64,000 nucleotides of DNA from Bradyrhizobium jicamae (GTDB lineage Bacteria; Pseudomonadota; Alphaproteobacteria; Rhizobiales; Xanthobacteraceae), in contig NZ_JAFCKQ010000017.1 in NCBI RefSeq assembly GCF_018130215.1, positions 62,001 through 126,000 on the forward strand, written 5' to 3'. The notes beneath the pieces were generated by a model. The model ran no database searches. It was not told where the DNA came from and saw only the letters and a program-made list of their open reading frames with translations. This document shows positions 1 through 7,786 of this stretch, one piece after another; the stretch's first letter is position 1; each line of letters starts with the position of its first letter. A program made the position numbers and the translations under genes.

Positions 1-443
1 AGGAGACGCTGACGCTGGACCTCGGCGGACGGCCGCTGTTGCTGAAGGCATGGCCGCCGGCCCACAGCGACAATGACCTCACCGTACTCGACGAGCGAAC
101 CAGGACCCTGTTCGCCGGTGATCTGGTGTTCCTCAGCCATATTCCCGTTGTCGACGGCAGCCTGAAGGGCTGGTTGCATGCCCTTGATCAACTGGCCGCG
201 ATCCCGGCGCGGCGGGTGGTTCCCGGTCACGGAGCCGTGAGCGAATGGCCTTCGGCGCTTGCCGATGAGCGGCGTTATCTCGAGACGCTGGCGTCGGATG
301 TGCGCGCACTGGTCAGGAGCGGCAAGCCGATCACGGAAGCGGCCGAGCACGCCGCAGCCTCCGAGCGATCGCGCTGGCAGTTGTTCGACGACTACAACGC
401 CCGCAACGCAACTGCAGCATTCTCGGAAATTGAATGGGAATAG
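1..443 (+). CDS. Quinoprotein-relay MBL-fold metallohydrolase (C-terminal part)
   Basis: The reading frame is open from the first bases of the window, so the 5' end lies outside. The remaining part has late metallo-beta-lactamase motifs: a His-Ser-Asp-Asn-Asp stretch, a GDLVF strand whose Asp would bridge the metals, and a PGHG turn, followed by a helical tail. The gene directly downstream is a SoxYZ-like carrier of the type found with PQQ dehydrogenases. That suggests the zinc hydrolase of the quinoprotein relay set rather than a glyoxalase or lactamase. The fold is clear; the relay role rests on family knowledge and context. The substrate of this family is not established. Confidence 0.75.
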   Translation, partial: ETLTLDLGGRPLLLKAWPPAHSDNDLTVLDERTRTLFAGDLVFLSHIPVVDGSLKGWLHALDQLAAIPARRVVPGHGAVSEWPSALADERRYLETLASDVRALVRSGKPITEAAEHAAASERSRWQLFDDYNARNATAAFSEIEWE

Positions 444-484
444 CCGGTGCCTTATAGTGACCCTGCTTCTTAGGATTTGCGACC

Positions 485-1306
485 ATGTTGCGACATCGCA
501 TTCGCCTGCTCTGTGCTATCGGCCTGGTCTCGATTGGGCTGGCCGCGCCCGCCGCCGGCACCGAGGCCTACGACCCCTGGCCGGGCCTCGTGCAGGACAT
601 CTTCAACAACCGTCCGATGAACGACGGCAGCGATGTCATCGGCATCGAGATGCCGGCGCGCGCAGAGGACGCCGCAATCGTTCCCGTGACGCTGCGCACC
701 AGGCTGTCGCCCGGCGACGGCCGGCGCGTTGTGGCCATCACGCTCGTGATCGACCAGAACCCCTCGCCGATGGCCGCGAAATTCACGCTCGGGTCCGACG
801 CCAACGTCACCGAGATATCGACCCGCGTCCGCGTCAACAATTACACCGACGTCCACGCCGTCGCCGAACTCAGCGACGGCAAGCTCTACGTCACCAAAAC
901 CTACGTGAAGGCGTCCGGCGGCTGCTCGGCGCCGGCGGCCAAGAATGCCGAGGAAGCCAAGAACCGGATCGGCCAGATGCGCTACCGCCAATTCGCAAGG
1001 CCGGAGCAAGGACCCGCGAGCAACACCCGCGAGGCCCAGATCATGATCGGCCATCCGAACAATTCCGGCCTGCAGATGGATCAGGTCACCCAGCTCTATA
1101 TTCCGGCCTTCTTCATCAACGACCTGCATCTGTGGCAGGACGACAGCCTGGTGCTGGCGATGGAGGGCGGCATCTCGATCTCGGAAGATCCCAATATCCG
1201 CTTCACCTACGTGTCAGATGGTGCGAAGCACTTCCGGGCCGAGGCCAAGGACACTGACGGGCACGTCTTCCAGCATGAATGGAAGACCGACGATCCCGGG
1301 ACCTGA
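485..1306 (+). CDS. Quinoprotein dehydrogenase-associated SoxYZ-like carrier protein
   Basis: A 273-residue exported protein with a signal peptide at about residues 1-25. It has a SoxY-like domain (about 30-150) and a SoxZ-like domain (about 165-270) fused in one chain. The first domain ends in a Gly-Gly-Cys arm (Cys147), which resembles the swinging cysteine arm of SoxY sulfur carriers. Fused SoxYZ-like proteins of this size are known beside PQQ-dependent alcohol dehydrogenases, and here a PQQ dehydrogenase lies 6.5 kb downstream. It starts 41 bases after the metallohydrolase stop, so both are probably co-transcribed. What it carries is unknown. Confidence 0.8.
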   Translation: MLRHRIRLLCAIGLVSIGLAAPAAGTEAYDPWPGLVQDIFNNRPMNDGSDVIGIEMPARAEDAAIVPVTLRTRLSPGDGRRVVAITLVIDQNPSPMAAKFTLGSDANVTEISTRVRVNNYTDVHAVAELSDGKLYVTKTYVKASGGCSAPAAKNAEEAKNRIGQMRYRQFARPEQGPASNTREAQIMIGHPNNSGLQMDQVTQLYIPAFFINDLHLWQDDSLVLAMEGGISISEDPNIRFTYVSDGAKHFRAEAKDTDGHVFQHEWKTDDPGT

Positions 1307-1312
1307 ACCAGG

Positions 1313-1672
1313 CTAGAAACACCGGACCTCGGCCTCGGCCTGCGCTCGCCTGAGATCGTTGAGCGCGTTCGAGGCCTGCTCGGACGAGCGGAACTGGCCG
1401 CCGAGATTCCCGCGCACCTGCGACATGCTCAAAACCGTCTCGGCCGTGACATAGCGATCATAGGGGATGATCGACGCGACGACGTCGATCGAGCAGGAGC
1501 ACTGCTCGATCGACTGCCGGGTCTCGCCATTCGCCTTCATGCAGCCAAAAACATATTCGGCCCGCGCCGAGGTCGGATAGTCGTTGGCCTCCTCGGCCCG
1601 CGCGCCCATGCTCGTCGCCGCAAGCACAGCCAGGGCGGCGACAATCGGTCCTAGCATGTCAGCTCGTGCCAT
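1313..1672 (-). CDS. Small exported protein of unknown function
   Basis: About 119 residues with an N-terminal signal peptide ending near an Ala-Arg-Ala-Glu site. The mature part has several Cys, including a Cys-Ser-Cys pair and a C-terminal Cys-Phe. The ATG at 1672 is chosen because an AAGAGGA ribosome-binding site precedes it; an ATG 21 bases upstream is possible. The gene is convergent with the SoxYZ-like gene (6 bases between stops) and divergent from the ABC binding-protein gene. I do not recognise the family. Its place suggests a periplasmic partner of the quinoprotein system. Confidence 0.65.
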   Translation of the reverse strand: MARADMLGPIVAALAVLAATSMGARAEEANDYPTSARAEYVFGCMKANGETRQSIEQCSCSIDVVASIIPYDRYVTAETVLSMSQVRGNLGGQFRSSEQASNALNDLRRAQAEAEVRCF

Positions 1673-1758
1673 GGTCGTGGTTCCTCTTGCCATGCGGCAG
1701 GCTATGCTATGAGTGTCGCACAGAAAAGAAGACATTTGGAGAAGTGGCTCACAAGACA

Positions 1759-2739
1759 ATGACAGGTTTTGCTCGCACGCTGCTCGCGATCGCTGCTTTG
1801 GCCATGATGCAGATCAGCGCCTCCTGTCGCGCGGACGTGATCCGCGTTGCAGCGCAGAAGACCGGGACGCTGGCCTGGGAGCTGGCCGTCATCCGCTCGC
1901 ACGGTCTCGACAGAAAGGCCAACCTCTCGATCGAGATCGTCGATCTCGCCAGCCCCGAGGCCGGCAAGGTCGCGCTCCGCGCCGGCACCGCCGATGTTAT
2001 GGTCTCGGACTGGCCGTGGGTGTCGCGCGAACGCACCCTCGGCGCGAAGCTGCAATTCTACCCCTATTCGAGCGCGCTCGGCGCCGTGATGGTGGCGGCA
2101 TCGTCGCCGCTGAAAACCCTCGGTGACCTCAAGGGGCACAAGCTCGCGGTTGCCGGCGGACCGATCGACAAGAACTGGCTGCTGCTGCAGGCCGCGCTGA
2201 AGCAGGACGGTATCGACCTGAAATCGCAGTCGAGCATCGTCTATGGGGCGCCGCCTCTGCTCGCGGCGAAGACCCTCGACGGCGAGATGGACGCGACTCT
2301 CAACTACTGGAATTTCTGCGCCGCGCTCGAAGCCAAGGGCTTTCGCCGCCTCGCCACCATGGAGGACGTCCTGCGAAAGCTCGGCACCAGGGGACGCATA
2401 GCGATGATCGGCTACGTCTTCGACGAGGCCTGGGCCAATGCCAACAAGGACGCAGTCGCCCGCTTCATCGCGATGACGCGCGAAGCGAAGGAGATCCTCG
2501 CCGCGTCGGACGATGAATGGACAGCAATCGCACCGCTCACCGGCGCGCCGGACGCAGCAACCCTGCACGCCTACCGCGACCGCTATCGCGAAGGCATTCC
2601 GCGCCGCCCGATCGCCGACGAGGAAGCGGACGCACGCGTGCTCTACAAGGTGCTGGCACAGGTCGGCGGCCGCGATCTGGTCGGAGCCGCGACCGAGCTC
2701 GATCCCGGCACGTTCTATCAAGCGATTCCTGGAGACTGA
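1759..2739 (+). CDS. ABC transporter substrate-binding protein (NitT/TauT-like)
   Basis: A 326-residue periplasmic binding protein with a signal peptide (residues 1 to about 26). The start of the mature part reads as a typical NitT/TauT/SsuA-type lobe, followed by the GDLKGHKLAV segment common in this superfamily. Permease and ATPase genes follow with almost no spacing, so this is the binding protein of a complete importer. A lanmodulin gene lies 4 kb downstream, which makes it a candidate LutA-like lanthanide(-chelate) binding protein, by analogy with the Methylobacterium lut cluster. That assignment is inference. Uptake of an aliphatic sulfonate or similar anion is the alternative. Confidence 0.8.
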   Translation: MTGFARTLLAIAALAMMQISASCRADVIRVAAQKTGTLAWELAVIRSHGLDRKANLSIEIVDLASPEAGKVALRAGTADVMVSDWPWVSRERTLGAKLQFYPYSSALGAVMVAASSPLKTLGDLKGHKLAVAGGPIDKNWLLLQAALKQDGIDLKSQSSIVYGAPPLLAAKTLDGEMDATLNYWNFCAALEAKGFRRLATMEDVLRKLGTRGRIAMIGYVFDEAWANANKDAVARFIAMTREAKEILAASDDEWTAIAPLTGAPDAATLHAYRDRYREGIPRRPIADEEADARVLYKVLAQVGGRDLVGAATELDPGTFYQAIPGD

Positions 2740-2740
2740 C

Positions 2741-3478
2741 GTGCTGCGCCTGCTGTCATTCGCGCTGTTCATCGCGACCTGGTGGATCGCCTCGCTCCTG
2801 GTCGGAGATGCCAAGCTGCCGCCGCCGCCCGTGGTGCTGGCGGCGATGACGGCGGAAGCCAGATCCGGCGCGCTGTTTCTCAATCTCGGCGCGACCCTGG
2901 CACGGGTTGCACTCGCCTTCACGCTCGCGATGACCCTCGGCTCGGCAATCGGCTATCTGATGGGCCGGGTGCGCCTCGCCGATCGGCTCGGCGATCCCTG
3001 GCTGATCCTGCTGCTCAATCTGCCGGCGCTCGTCGTCATCGTGCTTGCCTACATCTGGGCCGGGCTGACCGAAGTCGCCGCAATCTTCGCCATCGCCATC
3101 AACAAGCTGCCGACGGCCGTCGTCACCCTGCGCGAAGGCGCGCGTGCGCTCGACCCGGCACTGGACGAGATGGCAACGGCGTTCGCCTTTCCGCGCGGCC
3201 GCACCTTCCGCCACGTGATCCTGCCGCAGCTTGCGCCCTATATCGCGGCCGCGGCGCGCTCCGGGCTGTCGCTGGTCTGGAAGATCGTGCTGGTCGCCGA
3301 GTTGCTGGGCCGGCCGAACGGCGTCGGGTTCGAGATCGGTGTCGCCTTCCAGCTGTTCGACATCCCGCTGCTGCTGGCCTATTCGCTGAGCTTCGCGGCC
3401 GTCGTGCTCGTCATCGAAACCCTGCTGGTGCAGCCGTTTGAAACCAGGCTATCGCGGTGGCGGCTCCGTGCAGCTTGA
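2741..3478 (+). CDS. ABC transporter permease
   Basis: A 245-residue inner-membrane protein with about six hydrophobic helices. The permease signature lies in the loop around residues 150-170 (an EMATAFAFPRGRTF-type EAA motif followed by VILPQLAPYI). The GTG at 2741 is two bases after the binding-protein stop and has a TCCTGGAGA ribosome-binding site. The stop overlaps the start of the ATPase gene. The three genes form one importer operon whose substrate is open; a role in lanthanide uptake is inferred from the lanmodulin nearby. Confidence 0.85.
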   Translation: MLRLLSFALFIATWWIASLLVGDAKLPPPPVVLAAMTAEARSGALFLNLGATLARVALAFTLAMTLGSAIGYLMGRVRLADRLGDPWLILLLNLPALVVIVLAYIWAGLTEVAAIFAIAINKLPTAVVTLREGARALDPALDEMATAFAFPRGRTFRHVILPQLAPYIAAAARSGLSLVWKIVLVAELLGRPNGVGFEIGVAFQLFDIPLLLAYSLSFAAVVLVIETLLVQPFETRLSRWRLRAA

Positions 3479-4178
3479 GGTCGATATCAAGGGCAAGAGC
3501 TTCGAGAATGCCGCCGGCAAGCGCCACGACGTGCTTGATCGCATCGCCTTCACGCTGAGCGCCGGCGAGGTCGGCGTGGTATTCGGCCCTTCCGGTTGCG
3601 GCAAAAGCACCTTGTTGAAGATCCTTGCCGGGCTCGATCGCAACTATCTGGGCCGGGTTGTCCACTCGGCCGGCGCGCGACTCGGTATGGTGTTTCAGGA
3701 GCCGCGGCTGTTGCCCTGGCGCTCGGTCGAGGAGAATGTGCGGCTCGCTGCGCCTGACGTCGCTGACGGGACCCTGTCGACCCTGTTCGACGTGCTCGAA
3801 CTGAGCGCCCATCGCAGCCATTTCCCCGGAGAATTGTCGCTCGGCCTTGCCCGCCGCGTGGCGCTGGCGCGCGCGTTTGCCGTCGAACCCGATTTCCTGA
3901 TCCTCGACGAGCCGCTAGCCTCACTCGACAATGCGCTCGCAGGTCGCCTGCGCGACCAGATCGCAGCGCTCGTGGCCAGTCGGGCGATGATGACGCTGCT
4001 GGTCACCCATGATCTCGATGACGCGGTCCGGCTCGGCGACCGTCTGCTGTTTCTGTCGGCGCGACCGGCGCGAATCCTTCATGTCGAGACGATCACGACG
4101 CCGCGCGCTGCTCGAAGCGAGCAGGACATCGAGGCTCTCAAGTCCCGCCTCTCGCAGCTGGACCTTGCAAATATGTGA
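3468..4178 (+). CDS. ABC transporter ATP-binding protein
   Basis: About 236 residues with a full nucleotide-binding domain: Walker A GPSGCGKST, Q-loop in MVFQEPRLLPW, Walker B FLILDEPLASLD and an H-loop VTHD. The signature reads LSLGLARRVALARA, so the usual LSGGQ is altered to LSLGL. The GTG at 3468 overlaps the permease by 11 bases. A TTG at 3438 would add ten residues. It energises the importer encoded just upstream. Confidence 0.88.
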   Translation: MQLEVDIKGKSFENAAGKRHDVLDRIAFTLSAGEVGVVFGPSGCGKSTLLKILAGLDRNYLGRVVHSAGARLGMVFQEPRLLPWRSVEENVRLAAPDVADGTLSTLFDVLELSAHRSHFPGELSLGLARRVALARAFAVEPDFLILDEPLASLDNALAGRLRDQIAALVASRAMMTLLVTHDLDDAVRLGDRLLFLSARPARILHVETITTPRAARSEQDIEALKSRLSQLDLANM

Positions 4179-4219
4179 GAGGCGTTCATCCTTGCGCAAA
4201 TTCCGGGGAGGTTTTTCCA

Positions 4220-4573
4220 ATGTCGCGTGCGCTAATCGTTGCTGGAGTCCTGCTGCTTGCGATACCGGGCGCAGCCCTCGCCCAGAGCAAGGGTAAAGGC
4301 GTCCGGTTGTGGAATCTGACCAGCGCGACGATCACGGGCTTCGAACTGTCGCCGGTGGGCAAGAACGAGTGGGGTCCAAACCAGACGCTGAACGACAAGG
4401 ACAAGGAGGTCGACCACGACGAGCGTCTGCGCATCACCGGCGTCGAGCCCGGCCGCTATGACGCCAAGGTCAGCTATGGCGGCTCGAAGCAGTGCTTCGT
4501 CCGCGACATCGAGATCAAGGCCGATGCCGTGTTCTCGGTCTCCGACAAGGACTTGAAGGACTGCAACAGGTAG
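4220..4573 (+). CDS. Small exported protein in the ABC/lanmodulin region
   Basis: A 117-residue protein with a clear signal peptide (cleavage near the AALAQ site at about residue 21). The mature part is charged, with a lysine and aspartate-rich loop and two Cys near the C-terminus. GGGGAGG precedes the ATG at 4220 and the gene follows the ATPase by 41 bases, so it is probably in the same operon. I do not recognise a named family. The Methylobacterium lut cluster also has small exported proteins of unknown role next to its ABC genes. Confidence 0.75.
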   Translation: MSRALIVAGVLLLAIPGAALAQSKGKGVRLWNLTSATITGFELSPVGKNEWGPNQTLNDKDKEVDHDERLRITGVEPGRYDAKVSYGGSKQCFVRDIEIKADAVFSVSDKDLKDCNR

Positions 4574-4672
4574 CGGCCAATAGCGTTTTCGAGCGGATTC
4601 CGGTTCGCGTGAAGAAAACGCGTCAAGCAATGATCTGGAGCTATCGGTTCCGATTCCCTCGGAACGCTCTGG

Positions 4673-4909
4673 CTAGCCAGCCGGCGTATCGCCGTCCAGT
4701 CCCGCACGATCGTTGGGGTGCGGATATTCGCAACGCCACTTCACCGCGGTCCATTTCGGATGTTCGCCGACCCATTGGGCGATGTAGGGCGGCGCGGCCA
4801 TCGCACATTGTTGCAGCGAGCCGTTCCAGTTGAACAACAAGTGCTGCTCCTCGCAGGTGGTGGGCGAGAGCACGGCACATACGGTGACGATCAGGTCGAT
4901 CGGGTTCAT
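4673..4909 (-). CDS. Small conserved-looking protein, unknown function
   Basis: A 78-residue reading frame starting at an ATG with an AAGGA site seven bases upstream. The N-terminus is hydrophobic (residues 3-15) and could be a short signal or anchor. The mature part has several Cys and Trp residues, as is usual for small periplasmic rhizobial proteins. The upstream TTG at 4915 is less likely. No family is recognised. Confidence 0.6.
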   Translation of the reverse strand: MNPIDLIVTVCAVLSPTTCEEQHLLFNWNGSLQQCAMAAPPYIAQWVGEHPKWTAVKWRCEYPHPNDRAGLDGDTPAG

Positions 4910-5107
4910 GCGCAATCCTTGAAGCGTGCCCCTCGAAAGATGGTACGACGAAATACGTAGTCAGGCCATTCAGGGTTTCACAGACCATGGCGGAAGGGAA
5001 CTCGTCCAAGTAGAGATATTTCCGCACCGATCAAATCGGAACGGAGCTCCGGATTCCTGTTTTGACGCTCTTGATGCGAACCGGTATCCGCTCGAAAGGG
5101 TTCTGGA

Positions 5108-5992
5108 CTAGAAGTTCACGCCAAATACCAGGCGAGCCTGGTGACGTTCGAAATTGACGAGGTCGAGCGCGGCATTCGAACCGGCCTGCTTGCCCCAGGC
5201 CTGGACACTCCAGGTCGCCGTCAGGCGTGAGCGCTCCGAGAGCTGGAAATAGGCCGTCGGCCCGACAAACAGCGCCTGTCCGGCGAAGGCGTCGAGGCCG
5301 ATGCCGTCATACTTCCTGAAGTAGCGCACCTCGCCGCCCAGCAGGATGTCCGGTCGCACGCGGGCCATCAGGCCGAACGCGGCACCAATGGTGGCGTCCT
5401 GCTCCGCGGCGCCTGTCAATGCGAGGCGCGTCCATTCCGGTTCATAGGACAGGTTGAAGGCCGCGATCGCGACATTCGGGATCACCTCGCGGTCGAAGGC
5501 AACGGTGAATTCGGTGCCATAGCTGCGGACCACAGCCGCCGTCGTCTCGTCGACGCGGTCCGCATGCGTCTCCATCGCCACCGTCATGCCGAACGGTCCC
5601 GACTCGCGCGCGAGAAAGCGATAGCGGAGGTCTAGCGCGACACCCTGCCATGACAACTGCCTGCGGTCGTCAAAACCTGGAACGCCGTTGATGTCATGCG
5701 CCATGAACGTGGTCGCCAGCTCCGCACGGAAGTTCGGCACCGGAACAAGCTCCAGCTCCAGTTCCTGGTTGAGCGCGCGATAGGTGCCGCCATTCTTGGC
5801 GAAGTGTCCGGTGGTCTGGCTCTGGAATTCACGCTCGCCGGGGTCGCCGACATCGGAGCCGATCATGAAGCCGAAGATGTGCTCGGTATCGATGTCCTCG
5901 GCTTGCACAGCCAGCGGTAGCAGCGCAGCGGTGCCGATCACCGCAGCGCACAGCTGCTTCGCCTGACGACGCATCTTGATTCCGAGAGCCAT
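5108..5992 (-). CDS. Outer-membrane beta-barrel-like protein
   Basis: About 294 residues. A signal peptide (cleavage near AVQAED) is followed by alternating hydrophobic and polar strands rich in aromatic residues, and the chain ends in Val-Asn-Phe, an outer-membrane C-terminal signature. The ATG at 5992 is used; 5974 is also possible. It lies between the ABC importer and lanmodulin. The Methylobacterium lut cluster has a TonB receptor at this point and none is seen here, so this barrel could be the outer-membrane step. It has no plug domain, so this is only a guess. Confidence 0.65.
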   Translation of the reverse strand: MALGIKMRRQAKQLCAAVIGTAALLPLAVQAEDIDTEHIFGFMIGSDVGDPGEREFQSQTTGHFAKNGGTYRALNQELELELVPVPNFRAELATTFMAHDINGVPGFDDRRQLSWQGVALDLRYRFLARESGPFGMTVAMETHADRVDETTAAVVRSYGTEFTVAFDREVIPNVAIAAFNLSYEPEWTRLALTGAAEQDATIGAAFGLMARVRPDILLGGEVRYFRKYDGIGLDAFAGQALFVGPTAYFQLSERSRLTATWSVQAWGKQAGSNAALDLVNFERHQARLVFGVNF

Positions 5993-6628
5993 TGACCCGA
6001 TGTCGACCCCGCACCGCTGCCGGGACCGCACCCTACGGCAAACCGGCACAGGTTCGCAAATCGCCGCGATCGCGAGACGCTTTCAGCGCGAGCGGTGTGT
6101 CGGTTCGAACTATGTGTCAGTGCGAGTGATGTCTATGGCACAAATTCAAGGCGGGACGCCTGCCGCGGCTCGATGCAGCAAGCTGCACGAGCCGGGCAGA
6201 TCGCCTCAAGTCACTTGCGCGCTGCGCAGGCGTACATGTTGATTTCCATGCCCACCGGCACTTCGACGATCTTCGGAGTTTTCCAGGTCATTCGGGTGCT
6301 CCCAAGCAATTTGGCGCGAACCCCGCGCCGGCCCGGAAGCTAGGGCCGCCTCCGGCGCAGCGCAAGTTGGCGTGCCCAAGGCCGACTTCCCTGCTGGACA
6401 TGCCAGTTTGCCGGACGGCCCTCCGGCATTCGCCTGGATTCAGGCCGGCCAGGAAAGCCGGACATTGTTAAATCTGGGCTTTTCGCAGCGGCGATCCCGC
6501 AGAGGATCTTCACCAGACCTGCTCATTCCAGCCGCGTCTTGCCCAAGAGGGAAATCGCAACTTTTTTTCTCAAGGGCCGCGCCAGCGCTCTGAAACCCGG
6601 CTCCCGAGGGGCTGGGGCGCTTGGGGCA
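5993..6628. other. Intergenic region without a convincing gene
   Basis: About 640 bases between the barrel gene (start) and the lanmodulin gene (end). Short open frames are present but lack ribosome-binding sites and protein-like composition. A run of seven T lies near 6552. No terminator, tRNA or repeat could be supported. The barrel promoter should lie at the left end. Confidence 0.5.
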
Positions 6629-7027
6629 CTATTTGAGCAGCCGCAACAAAGCCCGGCCGGCACGTGAATTCAATTCCTTCGCATCCAGCGTTCCGTCCTT
6701 GTCAGGATCGGCGGCATTGAAGCGCTGTTGGACGACCGCAAGATATTCGTCGAGAGTGAGGGTGCCGTCGTGATCGGGATCGGCAGCCGCGAGTTCCTTT
6801 GCGGTCAGCCGCCCTCTCAGTTCGCGCACGTCAAGCGTGCCGTCATGGTCGGGATCGAGCTTTGCAAACAGATCAGCCGCCGCCTTCTTGGCTTCGGCGA
6901 GATCGACCGTGCCGTCATTGTCGGGATCCAGCGCCTTCAGTGCGTTGCTGCGGTGGGAGGCCGCCAGAGCGGGACCGGACAGAACGGCCACGGCCAGGGT
7001 CAGAGCGAGCGATCGGCGCGATATCAT
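6629..7027 (-). CDS. lanM: Lanmodulin, periplasmic lanthanide-binding EF-hand protein
   Basis: A 132-residue exported protein. The signal peptide is residues 1-22 (cleavage after Ala-Leu-Ala). Four EF loops lie at 34-45, 58-69, 83-94 and 107-118. Every loop has Pro at position 2 and the pattern D-P-D-x-D-G-T, with Glu at position 12. Loop-to-loop spacing is 24, 25 and 24 residues, as in Methylobacterium lanmodulin and much shorter than in calmodulin. Pro-2 and this spacing are the known hallmarks of lanmodulin. The ATG at 7027 follows a GGGGAG site. Position 4 of the loops is Asn, His, His, Lys, and loop 3 has Thr at position 9 where the other three have Asp. A lanthanide-type PQQ dehydrogenase lies 0.8 kb away on the other strand. 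Confidence 0.93.
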   Translation of the reverse strand: MISRRSLALTLAVAVLSGPALAASHRSNALKALDPDNDGTVDLAEAKKAAADLFAKLDPDHDGTLDVRELRGRLTAKELAAADPDHDGTLTLDEYLAVVQQRFNAADPDKDGTLDAKELNSRAGRALLRLLK

Positions 7028-7211
7028 CGTTTTCTCCCCTTTGCGGCTCCGACAAAGACGGAGCTGCCTGCAAGTCATGACCGACCATAGCAGTTTCAGC
7101 GAACGGTGGAATGCCCGGATCCTTGTCGGGATTCGGGTGGATGTGCGCGGCGCCTGTGGTGATGTCTGGCTTCCGACGATTGCATCGCACCATGAGAAGG
7201 AGCGACCGATC
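7028..7211. promoter_or_regulatory. Divergent promoter region lanM / small exported gene
   Basis: A 184-base gap between two divergently read genes. It must hold the promoters of lanM (minus) and the exported protein (plus). No certain -35/-10 pair or operator can be named by eye. Confidence 0.45.
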
Positions 7212-7490
7212 ATGCGCCGCATTGATCACAAGGCCTTTGAGCTGATGTTGAAGAGCGCCGCTATGGGAGCCTGCTTCGCGGCGCTCTGCCTGATCGCGTC
7301 TGCGTCTGCCCAGAACGGTCAGTCCGCGCCATCCACGAATGCAAGCGTCCGGCAAGGCACGCTCACCGGCAAGGAGCGGCTCGGCCGCAAATGGACCGAC
7401 GAGCAGCGCATCGACAATTGCAAGGTGCCGCCGGACAAGCGGGGCTCCAGGCCGCGGCCGAGCGATTGTCAACGCGCACCGTCGAGCTGA
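7212..7490 (+). CDS. Small basic exported protein divergent from lanM
   Basis: A 92-residue protein with a signal peptide (hydrophobic core at about residues 12-32, cleavage near SASAQ). The mature part is basic, with two Cys about 16 residues apart. A GAGAAGGAG site lies upstream of the ATG at 7212. It is divergent from lanmodulin over 184 bases, so a common control region is likely. The family is not recognised. Confidence 0.65.
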   Translation: MRRIDHKAFELMLKSAAMGACFAALCLIASASAQNGQSAPSTNASVRQGTLTGKERLGRKWTDEQRIDNCKVPPDKRGSRPRPSDCQRAPSS

Positions 7491-7786
7491 CCGGCCGGGC
7501 ATCGGCACGACTGACATGAAATCGCCGGCCCTCGCTGCATCACAAGAACTCGCTTGCGGATGTAGCGTGTAAACGCAAGCCGGCGCAGACGGCCATCGTT
7601 GGCGTTGGGTATGCCACGTTGCACTAAGCTGTGGATGGGTTTGCAAAAAATCGAACGCATCAGGCTGCCTATTCCGGTGGCAGCACTTCGCTCGCGTTTT
7701 CGTGTTGACGCGTTTTGGTTTCAAGACGATGGTTGCGCCTGCAACGTCAGGATAGGCGTGCAAAAAGGGTCCATTGGGAGGAGCTG
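7491..7786. promoter_or_regulatory. Upstream region of the PQQ dehydrogenase operon
   Basis: About 296 bases without a gene. A TTGACG at 7705-7710 could be a -35 element but no good -10 follows at standard spacing. The operon promoter is expected here. Confidence 0.4.

Noticed and set aside
1702..2922. A 406-residue minus-strand frame over the ABC binding-protein gene
   Set aside because: The plus strand has an evident three-gene ABC operon; the antisense frame lacks any recognisable domain.
6372..6593. A 73-residue open frame between the barrel gene and lanM
   Set aside because: No ribosome-binding site and an amino acid composition typical of random GC-rich reading.
6629..7027. Calmodulin-like Ca2+ protein for the EF-hand gene
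   Set aside because: Pro at loop position 2, the 12-13 residue gaps between loops and the export signal fit lanmodulin, not calmodulin or calerythrin.
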